A stretch of 64,000 nt of DNA, from NCBI RefSeq assembly GCF_026274175.1, contig NZ_JAPHNL010000046.1, positions 1 to 64,000 on the forward strand, given 5' to 3'. The DNA is from Streptomyces beihaiensis (GTDB lineage: Bacteria > Actinomycetota > Actinomycetes > Streptomycetales > Streptomycetaceae). The notes under the pieces are model-generated. The model searched no databases and was not told where the DNA came from. It saw nothing but the letters and a program-made list of their open reading frames with translations. This document shows positions 23,104 to 33,053 of the stretch, piece by piece. Within the stretch, counting starts at the first letter, position 1, and each line of letters begins with the position of its first letter. A program made the position numbers and the translations under genes.

Positions 23104-24060
23104 ATGTCCGCACTGCACGCCGTAGACGCCAACTCCCGCCTCCGTACGTTCGGTTCGCGCACCGCCGGCCCCGGCCACCCCGTGTACATCACCGGCGAGA
23201 TCGGCATCAACCACAACGGCGACCTGGACAACGCGTTCAAGCTGATCGACGTCGCCGCCGAGGCCGGCTGCGACGCCGTCAAGTTCCAGAAGCGCACCCC
23301 GGAGATCTGCACCCCGCGCGACCAGTGGGACATCGAGCGCGACACCCCCTGGGGCCGGATGACGTACATCGACTACCGTCACCGCGTCGAGTTCGGCGAG
23401 GACGAGTACCGCCAGATCGACGAGTACTGCAAGTCGAAGAACATCCACTGGTTCGCCTCCCCGTGGGACACCGAGGCCGTCGCCTTCCTGGAGAAGTTCG
23501 ACGTCCCCGCCCACAAGGTCGCGTCCGCGTCCCTGACCGACGACGAGCTGCTGCGCGCCCTGCGCGCGACGGGCCGGACGATCATCCTCTCCACCGGCAT
23601 GTCGACCCCGAAGCAGATCCGCCACGCGGTCGAGGTCCTCGGCTCCGACAACATCCTGATGTGCCACGCCACGTCGACGTACCCGGCCAAGGCCGAGGAG
23701 CTCAACCTCCGCGTCATCAACACGCTTCAGCAGGAGTACCCGAACGTCCCGATCGGCTACTCCGGCCACGAGACGGGCCTGCAGACGACGCTCGCCGCCG
23801 TCGCCCTCGGCGCCACGTTCGTCGAGCGTCACATCACCCTCGACCGCGCCATGTGGGGCTCGGACCAGGCCGCCTCGGTCGAGCCGGGGGGCCTCGTCCG
23901 CCTCGTCCGCGACATCCGCACCATCGAGGAGTCGCTCGGTGACGGCGTCAAGAAGGTCTACGAGTCCGAGCTCGGCCCGATGAAGAAGCTGCGCCGAGTC
24001 GCCGGTGTCGTCGCGGAGGCGGAGATCGCCGACGCGGCCGGCGAGCCGGTCGCCGTCTGA
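23104..24060 (+). CDS. neuB: NeuB-family ulosonic (sialic/Kdn) acid synthase
   Basis: This 318-aa protein condenses phosphoenolpyruvate with a hexose (mannose-6-P for Kdn, or ManNAc for sialic acid). Family motifs are evident: YITGEIGINHNGDLDNAFKLID near residue 22, AVKFQKRTPE, ASPWDTEAVAFLEKF, KVASASLTDDELL, LSTGMST, and GYSGHETGLQTTLAAVALGATFVERHITLDRAMWGSDQAAS. It lacks the C-terminal antifreeze/SAF domain of longer NeuB proteins, which is common in this Streptomyces clade. The ATG follows AAGGAA. It probably makes Kdn for a teichulosonic-acid-type wall polymer; this rests on the synteny recalled with S. coelicolor. Confidence 0.88.
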   Translation: MSALHAVDANSRLRTFGSRTAGPGHPVYITGEIGINHNGDLDNAFKLIDVAAEAGCDAVKFQKRTPEICTPRDQWDIERDTPWGRMTYIDYRHRVEFGEDEYRQIDEYCKSKNIHWFASPWDTEAVAFLEKFDVPAHKVASASLTDDELLRALRATGRTIILSTGMSTPKQIRHAVEVLGSDNILMCHATSTYPAKAEELNLRVINTLQQEYPNVPIGYSGHETGLQTTLAAVALGATFVERHITLDRAMWGSDQAASVEPGGLVRLVRDIRTIEESLGDGVKKVYESELGPMKKLRRVAGVVAEAEIADAAGEPVAV

Positions 24061-24130
24061 TCCACCACACCTGGCGGTCCGGCGCACCCGACACGCCGGA
24101 CCGCCTCGGCGTCCCTGGGGAGGGCCGCGC

Positions 24131-25177
24131 ATGACCAGCAGCAGTGCGAGCGGAACGCTGTGCTTCGTCGAGAGCCCGGTGCAGCTTCTGAACGTCCTGG
24201 AGTGGACCCACCACACCGCGACCACGGCGAGCGTCGTGGTGCTCTCGCCCAACGACCCCATGACCCGGGGCCAGCTGCGCCGCATGGCCGAACTCGCCCG
24301 CGAGGAGGGCCACTCGGTCCGCTGGGAGGAAGCGCGCGGTGGCCCGACCGCGCCCCTGCGCACGGTCCGCGGCCTGACCGGTCAGCTCCGCAAGGCGCAC
24401 CGGATCGTCATCGGCGACCCGTTCTCCCGCTACGTACAGCTGCTCCTGACGATCACCCGCGCGAAAGACCTGGTCGTGGTCGACGACGGCACGGCGACCA
24501 TGGAGTTCGTCTCCCAACTGGCCGACGGTGAACGCCTGGTGCGCTGGCACCGGCGCGGCGGCCGGCCCCGCCCGATGGACCTGGCCTTCGCGCCCGTCTC
24601 CTCCTCGGCCCGCCGCAGGCTCACGCCCCGGCCGAACGGCCGCCGCACCGTGTCGGTCTTCACGTCGATGCCGGTGGAGCGGGCCCCGGAAGGCGTCACG
24701 CTGGAGACGAACGCCTACGCCTGGACGCGCGAGCGCTTCGGCCCCCCGCGCCTGACGCGCGGCGCGGACCTGGTCGGAACGTCACTGGTGGAGACGGGCG
24801 TGGTCGACCTGGACCGCTACCTCGTGGCCGTCCGCGACCTGGCCACGGCCCACGGCGCGACCCGCTACTTCGCCCACCGCCGCGAAAGCGCCGACAAGCT
24901 CCACCGCCTGGTCGCAAAGACGGGCCTGGAGGTCGTCCGCCCGGACCTGCCCCTGGAACTGATCGCCCGACGCGGCCCGGTCGGCCGCACGATCCTCAGC
25001 TTCCCGTCGACGGTGGTCCACACGCTCCCGATCGCGCTCGCCGGAACCGGGGTGAACGTGGCGGTCTGCGAGATCGACCCGGCCTGGCTGCGCCAGGGCG
25101 TCTCCGAACACGCACAGGGCTTCCTCGCGGGCATCGCGGGGTCGGCGCGTGGGGCGCGGGGGACAGTCGCGGAGTGA
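24131..25177 (+). CDS. polysialyltransferase-like glycosyltransferase
   Basis: The ATG after GGGGAGG yields 348 aa. The protein opens with LCFVESPVQLLNVLEW, a pattern shared with bacterial sialyl/polysialyltransferases. It continues with VIGDPFSRYVQLLLT...VVVDDGTATMEFV and ends with RTILSFPSTVVHTLPIAL, including the serine/threonine pair expected near the CMP-sugar site. It lies 70 bases after neuB in the same direction and probably links the CMP-activated ulosonic acid to the growing wall polymer. It is the last gene of the plus-strand arm. Confidence 0.72.
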   Translation: MTSSSASGTLCFVESPVQLLNVLEWTHHTATTASVVVLSPNDPMTRGQLRRMAELAREEGHSVRWEEARGGPTAPLRTVRGLTGQLRKAHRIVIGDPFSRYVQLLLTITRAKDLVVVDDGTATMEFVSQLADGERLVRWHRRGGRPRPMDLAFAPVSSSARRRLTPRPNGRRTVSVFTSMPVERAPEGVTLETNAYAWTRERFGPPRLTRGADLVGTSLVETGVVDLDRYLVAVRDLATAHGATRYFAHRRESADKLHRLVAKTGLEVVRPDLPLELIARRGPVGRTILSFPSTVVHTLPIALAGTGVNVAVCEIDPAWLRQGVSEHAQGFLAGIAGSARGARGTVAE

Positions 25178-25241
25178 CGCCCCGTGCCGTGCCTGCCGGA
25201 CGGCGCGCTGAGTGACCCAGCAGCAACCCATGGCCGACGGG

Positions 25242-25598
25242 GGTCGCGTCCCGATCGAAGACGGGGGCCGGGGGGCGGGTCGTCGCCACCGGCGCCGAGC
25301 CGGGCGGGACCGAGGCCGCCGCCGTCACCGACCTGATCGCCCGTGAAGGCGTCAAGCACCTGGTCCGGATCACCGTGAACGGCGACGGCGACGGCGGCAG
25401 CGGCGGCCGAAAGAGCATCACCGCCACCGAAACCACCCCTTCAACCACCCCTTCCGGACCGCGCGTCCAGGCCGCTGGGCCGACGCCGACGAGCTCCGGC
25501 CGGGCACGTGGCCGCGCACCGACACCGGCGCCCTCGTCAAGGCCACCGCCGCCAAGGCGTGGACGGCCCGGCATCAGAGAGTCGGTCCCGGTCCGTAG
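25242..25598 (+). pseudogene. decayed Hint/pre-toxin domain fragment of a polymorphic toxin
   Basis: Three frames must be joined to read the fragment. The first is GRVPIEDGG. The second is VVATGAEPGGTEAAAVTDLIA, continuing through HLVRITVNGDGD to SITATE. The third is NHPFRTARPGRWADADELRPG, then TWPRTDTGALVKATAAKAW and a TAG. The order 'P-I-E-D... V-A-T... T-x-A-x-x-V... L-V-x-I-T-V... I-T-A-T... H-P-F... W-x-D-A-x-E-L-x-P-G' is that of the Hint (intein-like) domain preceding toxin tips in Streptomyces RHS and other polymorphic toxins. Upstream delivery and downstream toxin parts are missing. No intact gene is seen in 25178-25734. Confidence 0.65.
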
Positions 25599-25734
25599 CC
25601 TCACCGTGCCGAACCGCACACGTACGAGGGCGTCGAGCGCCCTTCCCTCGCCCCGCCGCCACCGCGGCTCCGTCTTCGGCCCTACGTCCGCGGCCGGATG
25701 TGGGCGCCGCCGGTACCGGCATAGTCTTCGCCGC

Positions 25735-26205
25735 ATGACGACCACCGATTCTGGCCCCACCGGCCCCCGCAGCCCCGAGCAGCGAAAGCGGGAGGCGCTG
25801 GAACGGCTCGTGCGGGACAACGACGTGTGGGTCGCCACGGCCGCTGCGAGCGGCGAGCCGTGCCTGGTGCCGCTGGCCTTCTGGTGGGACGGGGAGGCGG
25901 TGTGGCTGGCCACCCGCGACACCAACCCGACCGGGCGCAACCTGATTGCCTCCGGCCGGGTCCGGCTCTCCTTCGGACACACCCGGGATGTGGTCCTGGT
26001 CCACGGCACCGCGCGCATGCTGACCCGCGAGGAACTCCCGGTCGAGGTGGGTGACGCCTTCGCGGCCAAGGACGGGTGGGACCCCCGCAAGGACCATCCG
26101 TCGTACGTGTTCTTCCAGGTCACCCCGTACCTGCTGCAAGCGTGGGGCACGGTCGCCGAGATGCCGACACGGACCGTCATGCGCGAGGGCGAGTGGCTGG
26201 TGTGA
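25735..26205 (+). CDS. pyridoxamine 5'-phosphate oxidase-family protein
   Basis: The 156-aa protein has the split-barrel flavin/F420-binding pattern: REALERLVRDNDVWVATAAASGEPCLVPLAFWWDGEAVWLATRDTNPTGRNLIASGRVRLSFG. It ends with a PSYVFFQVTPYLLQAWGTVAEM segment. Members bind FMN or F420 and reduce or bind small molecules; the substrate is unknown. The ATG is preceded by an AT-containing stretch (CATAGTCTTCGCC) that could be a -10 element very close to the start, so the message may be nearly leaderless. It stands alone between the toxin remnant and the M20 gene. Confidence 0.85.
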   Translation: MTTTDSGPTGPRSPEQRKREALERLVRDNDVWVATAAASGEPCLVPLAFWWDGEAVWLATRDTNPTGRNLIASGRVRLSFGHTRDVVLVHGTARMLTREELPVEVGDAFAAKDGWDPRKDHPSYVFFQVTPYLLQAWGTVAEMPTRTVMREGEWLV

Positions 26206-26330
26206 ACCAGGTTTCATACCCTCCTCGTCCGATCCGTACGCGCGCCACGACCAAGTTTCTTACGTCAATCTGGCTGAACTTTTGTTGATCTCGAGTTAGT
26301 TGCCCGGTGCACCGCTCTACCCTTCGCAGG

Positions 26331-27626
26331 GTGAACGAGTCGATGTCCCGTCAGCCCTCCCGACGTTCCGAGCTCCCCGGCACCCTGCCCGACGCGCTGC
26401 GCGATGAACTGGTCGCCTTCCGGCGCGACCTGCACATGCACCCGGAGCTGGGCAACCAGGAGTTCCGCACCACCGCCGCGCTCAAGGCCCGCCTGGAGCA
26501 GGCCGGGCTCACGCCGCGCGTGCTCGCCACCGGGACCGGGCTCGTCTGCGACATCGGCATCGAAGCCGAAGCGGAAGCCGAAGCCGTAGGCGAAGTCGAA
26601 GTCGAAGTCGAAGTCGAAGACGAGGGTGGGGGCGGCGGCGGGCGCGGGATGCTCGCGCTGCGGGCCGACATCGACGCGCTGCCCATCCCGGACACCAAGA
26701 CCGACTGCCCGTACCGCTCCACCGTTGCGGACCGCGCGCACGCCTGCGGGCACGACGTGCACACCACCGTCGTGCTCGGCACCGGGCTCGTCCTCGCCGA
26801 GCTGCACCGGCGCGGGCAGCTGCCGCGCCCCGTACGGCTGATCTTCCAGCCCGCCGAGGAAGTGCTGCCGGGCGGGGCGCCGGACGCCATCGAGTGCGGG
26901 GTGCTCGACGGGGTGCGCAGGATCGTCGCCGTGCACTGCGACCCGAAGGTCGAGGCCGGGCGGATCGGGCTGCGGCACGGCGCCATCACCTCCGCCTGCG
27001 ACCGGCTCGAAGTCACCCTCGACGGGCCCGGCGGCCACACCGCGCGCCCCCACCTCACCACCGACCTCGTCACCGCCGCCGCCAAGGTCGCCACCGAGGT
27101 CCCGTCCCTGGTCGCCCGCCGTGTCGACGCCCGCTCCGGACTCGCCGTCACCTGGGGGCGGCTGGAGGTCGGGCACGCGTGCAACGTCATCCCGCAGCAC
27201 GCCGAACTCTCCGGCACCGTCCGCTGCCTCGACCTCCACTCCTGGCGGCAGGCGCCCGACGTGGTGCACGGCGCCGTCCAGGAGGTCGCCGACCTGTACC
27301 GGGCCAAGCCCGTCGTGAACTACGTACGAGGGGTGCCTCCGGTCGTCAACGACCCAGGCACGACAGACCTGTTGCGGGACGCCATGGCCGCGCGCCGCGG
27401 CGCCGACTCCGTCGAGGACACCCCGCAGAGCCTCGGCGGCGAGGACTTCTCCTGGTACCTGGAGCACGTGCCGGGGGCCATGGCCCGGCTCGGCGTGAAG
27501 GGGCCGGGGGAGCGCGGCAGCCGCGACCTCCACCAGGGCGACTTCGACGCCGACGAGTACGCCATCACGGTGGGCGTGGAGCTCTTCACCGCGGCCGCCC
27601 TGCTGGACGGCGCCGACGAAGGCTGA
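26331..27626 (+). CDS. M20-family amidohydrolase/carboxypeptidase
   Basis: The likely start is the GTG at 26331 (431 aa); a TACCCT-like -10 just upstream suggests a leaderless mRNA. An ATG at 26343 is an alternative. M20 metal ligands are evident in LALRADIDALPI, HACGHDVHTTVVLG, FQPAEEVLPGGAPDAIECG and GGEDFSWYLEHVPGAMARLG. Members hydrolyse N-acyl amino acids or amide bonds using two metal ions. The protein carries an unusual insert of alternating Glu-Ala and Glu-Val units followed by a Gly run at about residues 78-105. It lies in the loop before the first metal-binding strand and is encoded by a hexamer repeat. Confidence 0.87.
   Translation: MNESMSRQPSRRSELPGTLPDALRDELVAFRRDLHMHPELGNQEFRTTAALKARLEQAGLTPRVLATGTGLVCDIGIEAEAEAEAVGEVEVEVEVEDEGGGGGGRGMLALRADIDALPIPDTKTDCPYRSTVADRAHACGHDVHTTVVLGTGLVLAELHRRGQLPRPVRLIFQPAEEVLPGGAPDAIECGVLDGVRRIVAVHCDPKVEAGRIGLRHGAITSACDRLEVTLDGPGGHTARPHLTTDLVTAAAKVATEVPSLVARRVDARSGLAVTWGRLEVGHACNVIPQHAELSGTVRCLDLHSWRQAPDVVHGAVQEVADLYRAKPVVNYVRGVPPVVNDPGTTDLLRDAMAARRGADSVEDTPQSLGGEDFSWYLEHVPGAMARLGVKGPGERGSRDLHQGDFDADEYAITVGVELFTAAALLDGADEG
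26562..26625. repeat. GAAGYC hexamer tandem repeat within the M20 gene
   Basis: About ten in-frame copies of GAAGCC/GAAGTC encode Glu-Ala and Glu-Val pairs in a presumed surface loop. The expansion does not break the frame. Confidence 0.85.
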
Positions 27627-27675
27627 CGCCCGCCACGAATCGGTAACGGCGGGGCCGAACCCCCCGCCAGGCCGC

Positions 27676-27689
27676 ACTACGCGCGTTAC
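27676..27689. promoter_or_regulatory. nucleoside-regulon operator at the first BMP gene
   Basis: ACTACGCGCGTTAC matches the recurrent palindrome TCTACGCGCGTAGA at its core. A TACGCT hexamer overlapping its right edge (27687-27692) could be the -10 box, so a bound protein would block the promoter of the BMP gene at 27759. Confidence 0.7.
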
Positions 27690-27718
27690 GCTCCGCCGAA
27701 CTCAGCGCCCCACACGGC

Positions 27719-27742
27719 GTGTTGACGTGTTGACGTGTTGAC
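27719..27742. repeat. three tandem copies of GTGTTGAC in the 5' leader
   Basis: Three perfect 8-base units sit just before the GAAGGAG ribosome-binding site of the first BMP gene. They may be slippage-prone; no function is evident. Confidence 0.8.
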
Positions 27743-27758
27743 GAAGGAGCGTTCCGCC

Positions 27759-28865
27759 ATGCCCACCATGCGTCGAACTCGTACGTCCCCCCGCACGTCC
27801 CGGCCCACCGCGCGACGCACGCCCCGGCTCACGGCCGTCGCCGTGGTCGTCACCGGTCTCGCCCTCACCGCCACCGCCTGTGGCGGCACCAGCGCCGACC
27901 AGGCGAAGAACGAGGCCAAGAACAAGCACCTGGGGCTCGCCCTCTCGTACGACGTCGGGGGCCGCGGCGACCAGTCGTTCAACGACGCCGCCTACTCCGG
28001 CATGGTCAAGGCCGACAAGGCGTTCGGCTACAAGAGCGCCGCCCAGGAGCCCACCGAGGGCGAGACCGACGCCGACAAGGTCGCGCGGCTCACCTCGCTC
28101 GCGCGCAGCGGCTACAACCCGGTCATCGGTGTCGGCTTCGCCTACGCGCCCGCCGTCAAGGCCGCCGCCGCGAAGTACCCGAAGACCACCTTCGGGATCA
28201 TCGACGACTCGACGATCCACGCCAAGAACGTCGCCGACCTCGTCTTCAGCGAGGAGCAGGGGTCGTACCTCGCCGGTGTCGCCGCCGCGAAGGCGACCAG
28301 GACGAAGACCGTCGGATTCGTGGGCGGCGTCGACGTGCCGCTGATCCACAAGTTCGAGGCCGGGTACGTGCAGGGCGTGCACGACACCGATCCCAAGGTC
28401 AAGGTCGTCAAGCAGTATCTGACCGAGACCGCGCAGGAAGGCGGCTTCTCCAGCCCCGACAAGGGACGCACCGCCGCCGAGGGCGAGCTGGAGAAGGGCG
28501 CGGACGTCGTCTACCACGCCGCCGGGCTGTCCGGTCAGGGCGTCATCGAGGCATGCGCCAAGGCGAAGAAGTTCGCGATCGGCGTCGACTCCGACCAGTA
28601 CAAGCAGAAGCCGCTCGCCCCGTACAAGGACTACATCCTCACCTCCGCCACCAAGGACGTCGGCCGCGCCGTCTACGAGCTGGCCAAGTCCGTGCACGAC
28701 GGCAAGCCACTGTCCGGTGTGACCCGGTTCGACCTGAAGGCCGGCGGCGTCGGCGTCACCGACACCAACCCGGAGTACGGCCGGATCCCCGGCCTCGCGG
28801 CGGCCGTGGAGAAGGCGAAGCAGGGCATCATCGACGGCAGCATCACGGTCGCGACCAAGCCGTAG
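27759..28865 (+). CDS. BMP-family nucleoside-binding lipoprotein
   Basis: The 368-aa precursor starts at an ATG behind GAAGGAG. It has an Arg/Thr-rich n-region, a hydrophobic stretch and a lipobox LTATAC at about residue 46. The mature protein shows the BMP (PnrA-like) pattern GLALSYDVGGRGDQSFNDAAYSGM, TVGFVGGVDVPLIHKFEAGYVQG and VVYHAAGLSGQGVIEA. BMP lipoproteins bind purine and pyrimidine nucleosides for ABC importers. It is closely related along its whole length to the next gene (29122-30174), so this is a tandem duplication. It has its own operator-bearing promoter and a stem-loop after the stop. Confidence 0.92.
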   Translation: MPTMRRTRTSPRTSRPTARRTPRLTAVAVVVTGLALTATACGGTSADQAKNEAKNKHLGLALSYDVGGRGDQSFNDAAYSGMVKADKAFGYKSAAQEPTEGETDADKVARLTSLARSGYNPVIGVGFAYAPAVKAAAAKYPKTTFGIIDDSTIHAKNVADLVFSEEQGSYLAGVAAAKATRTKTVGFVGGVDVPLIHKFEAGYVQGVHDTDPKVKVVKQYLTETAQEGGFSSPDKGRTAAEGELEKGADVVYHAAGLSGQGVIEACAKAKKFAIGVDSDQYKQKPLAPYKDYILTSATKDVGRAVYELAKSVHDGKPLSGVTRFDLKAGGVGVTDTNPEYGRIPGLAAAVEKAKQGIIDGSITVATKP

Positions 28866-28911
28866 CCGGCGCTGTACGCTGCGTCGCCCCGCCCTGGTCC
28901 CAGCCCTGTCC

Positions 28912-28941
28912 CGCCCCGGTCCCGGCGGCGGGGCCGGGGCG
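28912..28941 (+). terminator. stem-loop after the first BMP gene
   Basis: A GC-rich stem CGCCCCGG / CCGGGGCG with one internal mismatch and a short loop ends with TTCCTG. It separates the two BMP transcription units. Confidence 0.55.
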
Positions 28942-29046
28942 TTCCTGTAGGTACGTACAACATCTGGACCGCCCCGGCGCAAGATCACTTCCGGCCCGTT
29001 GCAGTACGGACCGATAACGGTATTCCTGAGGGGGTTCAGCGAGCGT

Positions 29047-29060
29047 TCTACGCGCGTTAA
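29047..29060. promoter_or_regulatory. nucleoside-regulon operator at the second BMP gene
   Basis: TCTACGCGCGTTAA matches TCTACGCGCGTAGA at 12 of 14 positions. TAATCT (29058-29063), overlapping its right edge, is a plausible -10. The spacing is the same as at the first BMP gene. Confidence 0.75.
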
Positions 29061-29121
29061 TCTGCGGCGAAGCCAGCGCCGTCCGGTCCGTCGTCGGTGC
29101 TTGTACACAAGGAGCTCACCC

Positions 29122-30174
29122 ATGCGCCGCGTTTCTCGAATAGCGCTCGCAGGCACTGCGACCGTCGCTCTCGCCGCCTCCCTCTCCGCCTGTGGCGGTA
29201 CGTCCAGCGACGCCGCAAGCAAGTCGAGCGGTGGCAAGGACAAGGGCCTCGCCATCTCCTTCGACGTCGGGGGCCGCGGCGACCAGTCGTTCAACGACGC
29301 CGCCTACGAGGGCCTGGTCAAGGCGCAGAAGACCTTCGGCTACAAGACCACCAGCCAGGAGCCGACCGACGGCGAGACCGACGCCGACAAGACCGCCCGC
29401 CTCGTCGCCCTCGCCAAGCAGGGCTACAACCCGGTCATCGGCATCGGCTACTCGTACGCTCCGGCCATCTCGGCCGCCGCCAAGAAGTTCCCGAAGACCA
29501 CCTTCGGCATCGTCGACGACTCCCAGGACCAGGCGAAGAACATCGCCGACCTGGTCTTCAGCGAGCAGGAGTCCTCCTACCTCGCCGGTGTGGCCGCCGC
29601 CGAGGCGACCAAGACCAAGACCGTCGGGTTCGTGGGCGGCGTGGACGTACCGCTGATCCACAAGTTCCAGGCCGGGTTCCTGCAGGGTGTCCACGACACC
29701 GACCCGAAGGTGAAGGTGCTCTCGCAGTACCTGACGCAGACCGCGCAGGAGGGCGGCTTCGCCAGCCCCGACAAGGGCAAGACGGCCGCCGAGGCGCAGA
29801 TCGAGAAGGGCGCCGACGTGGTCTACCACGCGGCCGGCCTGTCCGGTCAGGGCGTCATCCAGGCCGCCGCGGCCAAGAAGGTCTGGGCGATCGGCGTCGA
29901 CTCCGACCAGTACAAGCAGAAGGCCCTGGCCAAGTACAAGGACTACATCCTCACCTCGGCCACGAAGAACGTCTCCCAGGCCGTGTTCAACCTGGCCAAG
30001 TCCGTCCACGACGGCAAGCCGGAGTCGGGCATCATCCGCGGCGACCTGAAGTCGGGCGGTGTCGGCCTCGCCGACTCCAACCCGAAGTTCTCCGGTAACG
30101 ATGCGATTCAGAAGGCCGTGAAGGCCGCCGAGGCGGACATCATCAGCGGCAAGATCCAGGTCAACAGCAAGTAG
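29122..30174 (+). CDS. BMP-family nucleoside-binding lipoprotein (second copy)
   Basis: The 350-aa precursor starts at an ATG behind AAGGAG. A standard signal sequence ends in a lipobox LSAC at about residue 24, followed by a short Ser/Gly/Lys linker. The binding-protein body repeats the signatures of the first BMP protein almost verbatim (FDVGGRGDQSFNDAAY, TVGFVGGVDVPLIHKF, VYHAAGLSGQGVI). It is the gene nearest to the ABC ATPase and permeases and is most likely the main receptor of that importer. The upstream paralogue may give different affinity or specificity. A 12-bp hairpin follows its stop and may hold its expression above that of the transporter genes. Confidence 0.93.
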   Translation: MRRVSRIALAGTATVALAASLSACGGTSSDAASKSSGGKDKGLAISFDVGGRGDQSFNDAAYEGLVKAQKTFGYKTTSQEPTDGETDADKTARLVALAKQGYNPVIGIGYSYAPAISAAAKKFPKTTFGIVDDSQDQAKNIADLVFSEQESSYLAGVAAAEATKTKTVGFVGGVDVPLIHKFQAGFLQGVHDTDPKVKVLSQYLTQTAQEGGFASPDKGKTAAEAQIEKGADVVYHAAGLSGQGVIQAAAAKKVWAIGVDSDQYKQKALAKYKDYILTSATKNVSQAVFNLAKSVHDGKPESGIIRGDLKSGGVGLADSNPKFSGNDAIQKAVKAAEADIISGKIQVNSK

Positions 30175-30198
30175 TGACCATGAGGGCATGAGCGGACG

Positions 30199-30232
30199 AC
30201 GGGGTGCGGGGGGAAACTGACCCGCACCCCGT
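30199..30232 (+). terminator. partial terminator or attenuator between BMP lipoprotein and transporter genes
   Basis: A 12-bp perfect stem (ACGGGGTGCGGG and its complement) with a 10-base loop lies between the receptor gene and the ATPase gene. This is a common device for making more binding protein than transporter. Confidence 0.65.
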
Positions 30233-30324
30233 TCGCGAGCGGCTCGTGCCCCCCTCTTCACCACGCCGCAGGGGCTCTTCGCGCAGAACCGGCGCCCGGC
30301 CCCCATCTCCCAGGAGAGTGCGCC

Positions 30325-31913
<1,589 letters not shown>

Positions 31914-31914
<1 letters not shown>

Positions 31915-33053
31915 TGGCCATCGACATGAAGAAGAAGTTCGCCCTCGACAAGGAGCGGCTGCTCCTCGGCGTCGCGGGACCCGTCATCGCCCTGGTGACG
32001 GCCGTGGTCCTCACCTCGGTCGTGCTGCTGGCCTCCGGCAAGAGCCCGGTCGAGCCGTACAGCATCATGTTCACGCAGGCGACGTACTCCGACGTGCAGG
32101 TCCTGATCATCAACCAGGCCGGCATGTACTACCTCGCCGCGCTCGCGGTCGCCATCGGCTTCCGCATGAACCTGTTCAACATCGGTGTGGACGGCCAGTA
32201 CCGCCTCGCCGCCGTCGTCGCCGCGATCGTCGGTGCGAAGGTGGCGCTGCCCGGCATCCTCCAGATCCCGCTCCTCATTCTGGTCGCGATGCTGACCGGA
32301 GCGATGTGGGCGGGCATCGCGGGCCTGCTGAAGGTGACGCGCGGGGTCAGCGAGGTCGTCGCGACGATCATGCTGAACTCCATCGCCTCCAGCCTCATCG
32401 GCTACCTCTATCTGCCGAGCGTCTTCGGCGTGCAGGTCGGCAACAACAAGACGACCGGCACCATGCACAAGTCCGGCTGGTTCCCCGGCATCAACATGGG
32501 CGAGGCGGGCGAGATCTACGGCTTCGTCGTCATCGCCGCGCTGCTCGGCGTCGCCTACTGGTTCGTCCTGAACCGCACCCGCTTCGGCTTCGACCTGCGC
32601 GCCACGGGCGCCTCCGAGTCGGCCGCCGCGGCCAGTGGCGTCGACGCCAAGCGCATGCTCCTGACGGCGATGCTCGTCTCGGGCGCGCTCGCGGGTCTTG
32701 CGGGCCTGCCGCTCCTCCTCGGCGACACGCACACGTACTCGCTCACCTTCCCGACGACGATCGGCTTCCAGGGCATCACCATCGCGCTGCTCGGCCGCAA
32801 CTCGCCGGTGGGCATCGCCTTCGCCGCGCTGCTGATCTCCTGGCTGGAGAAGGCATCGGCGGCGCTCGACCTGCAGGGCTACGACAAGGAGATCGCGGTG
32901 ATCATGCAGGGCATCATCACGATCGCCGTCGTCGTCTCCTACGAGGCCGTACGCGTCTGGGGCCAGCGGCGCCAGCAGCGCAGGGTCGGCATCGAACTCG
33001 CCATCGCCGCCGGTGAGAACACCAGCGAACTCAAGAAGGAGGTGGCTGCCTGA
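31914..33053 (+). CDS. nucleoside ABC transporter permease (first)
   Basis: The 379-aa membrane protein belongs to the BPD-transp-2 (RbsC/YufP-like) permeases. After a short cytoplasmic N-terminus there are about ten hydrophobic helices. Characteristic stretches are FRMNLFNIGVDGQYRLAAVVAA, RGVSEVVATIMLNSIA and TIGFQGITIALLGRNSPVGI, with the EAA-like coupling loop near FGFDLRATGASESAAAASG. Its ATG shares one base with the ATPase stop and its stop overlaps the next permease start by one base. It forms half of the membrane channel for nucleosides bound by the BMP lipoproteins. Confidence 0.92.
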
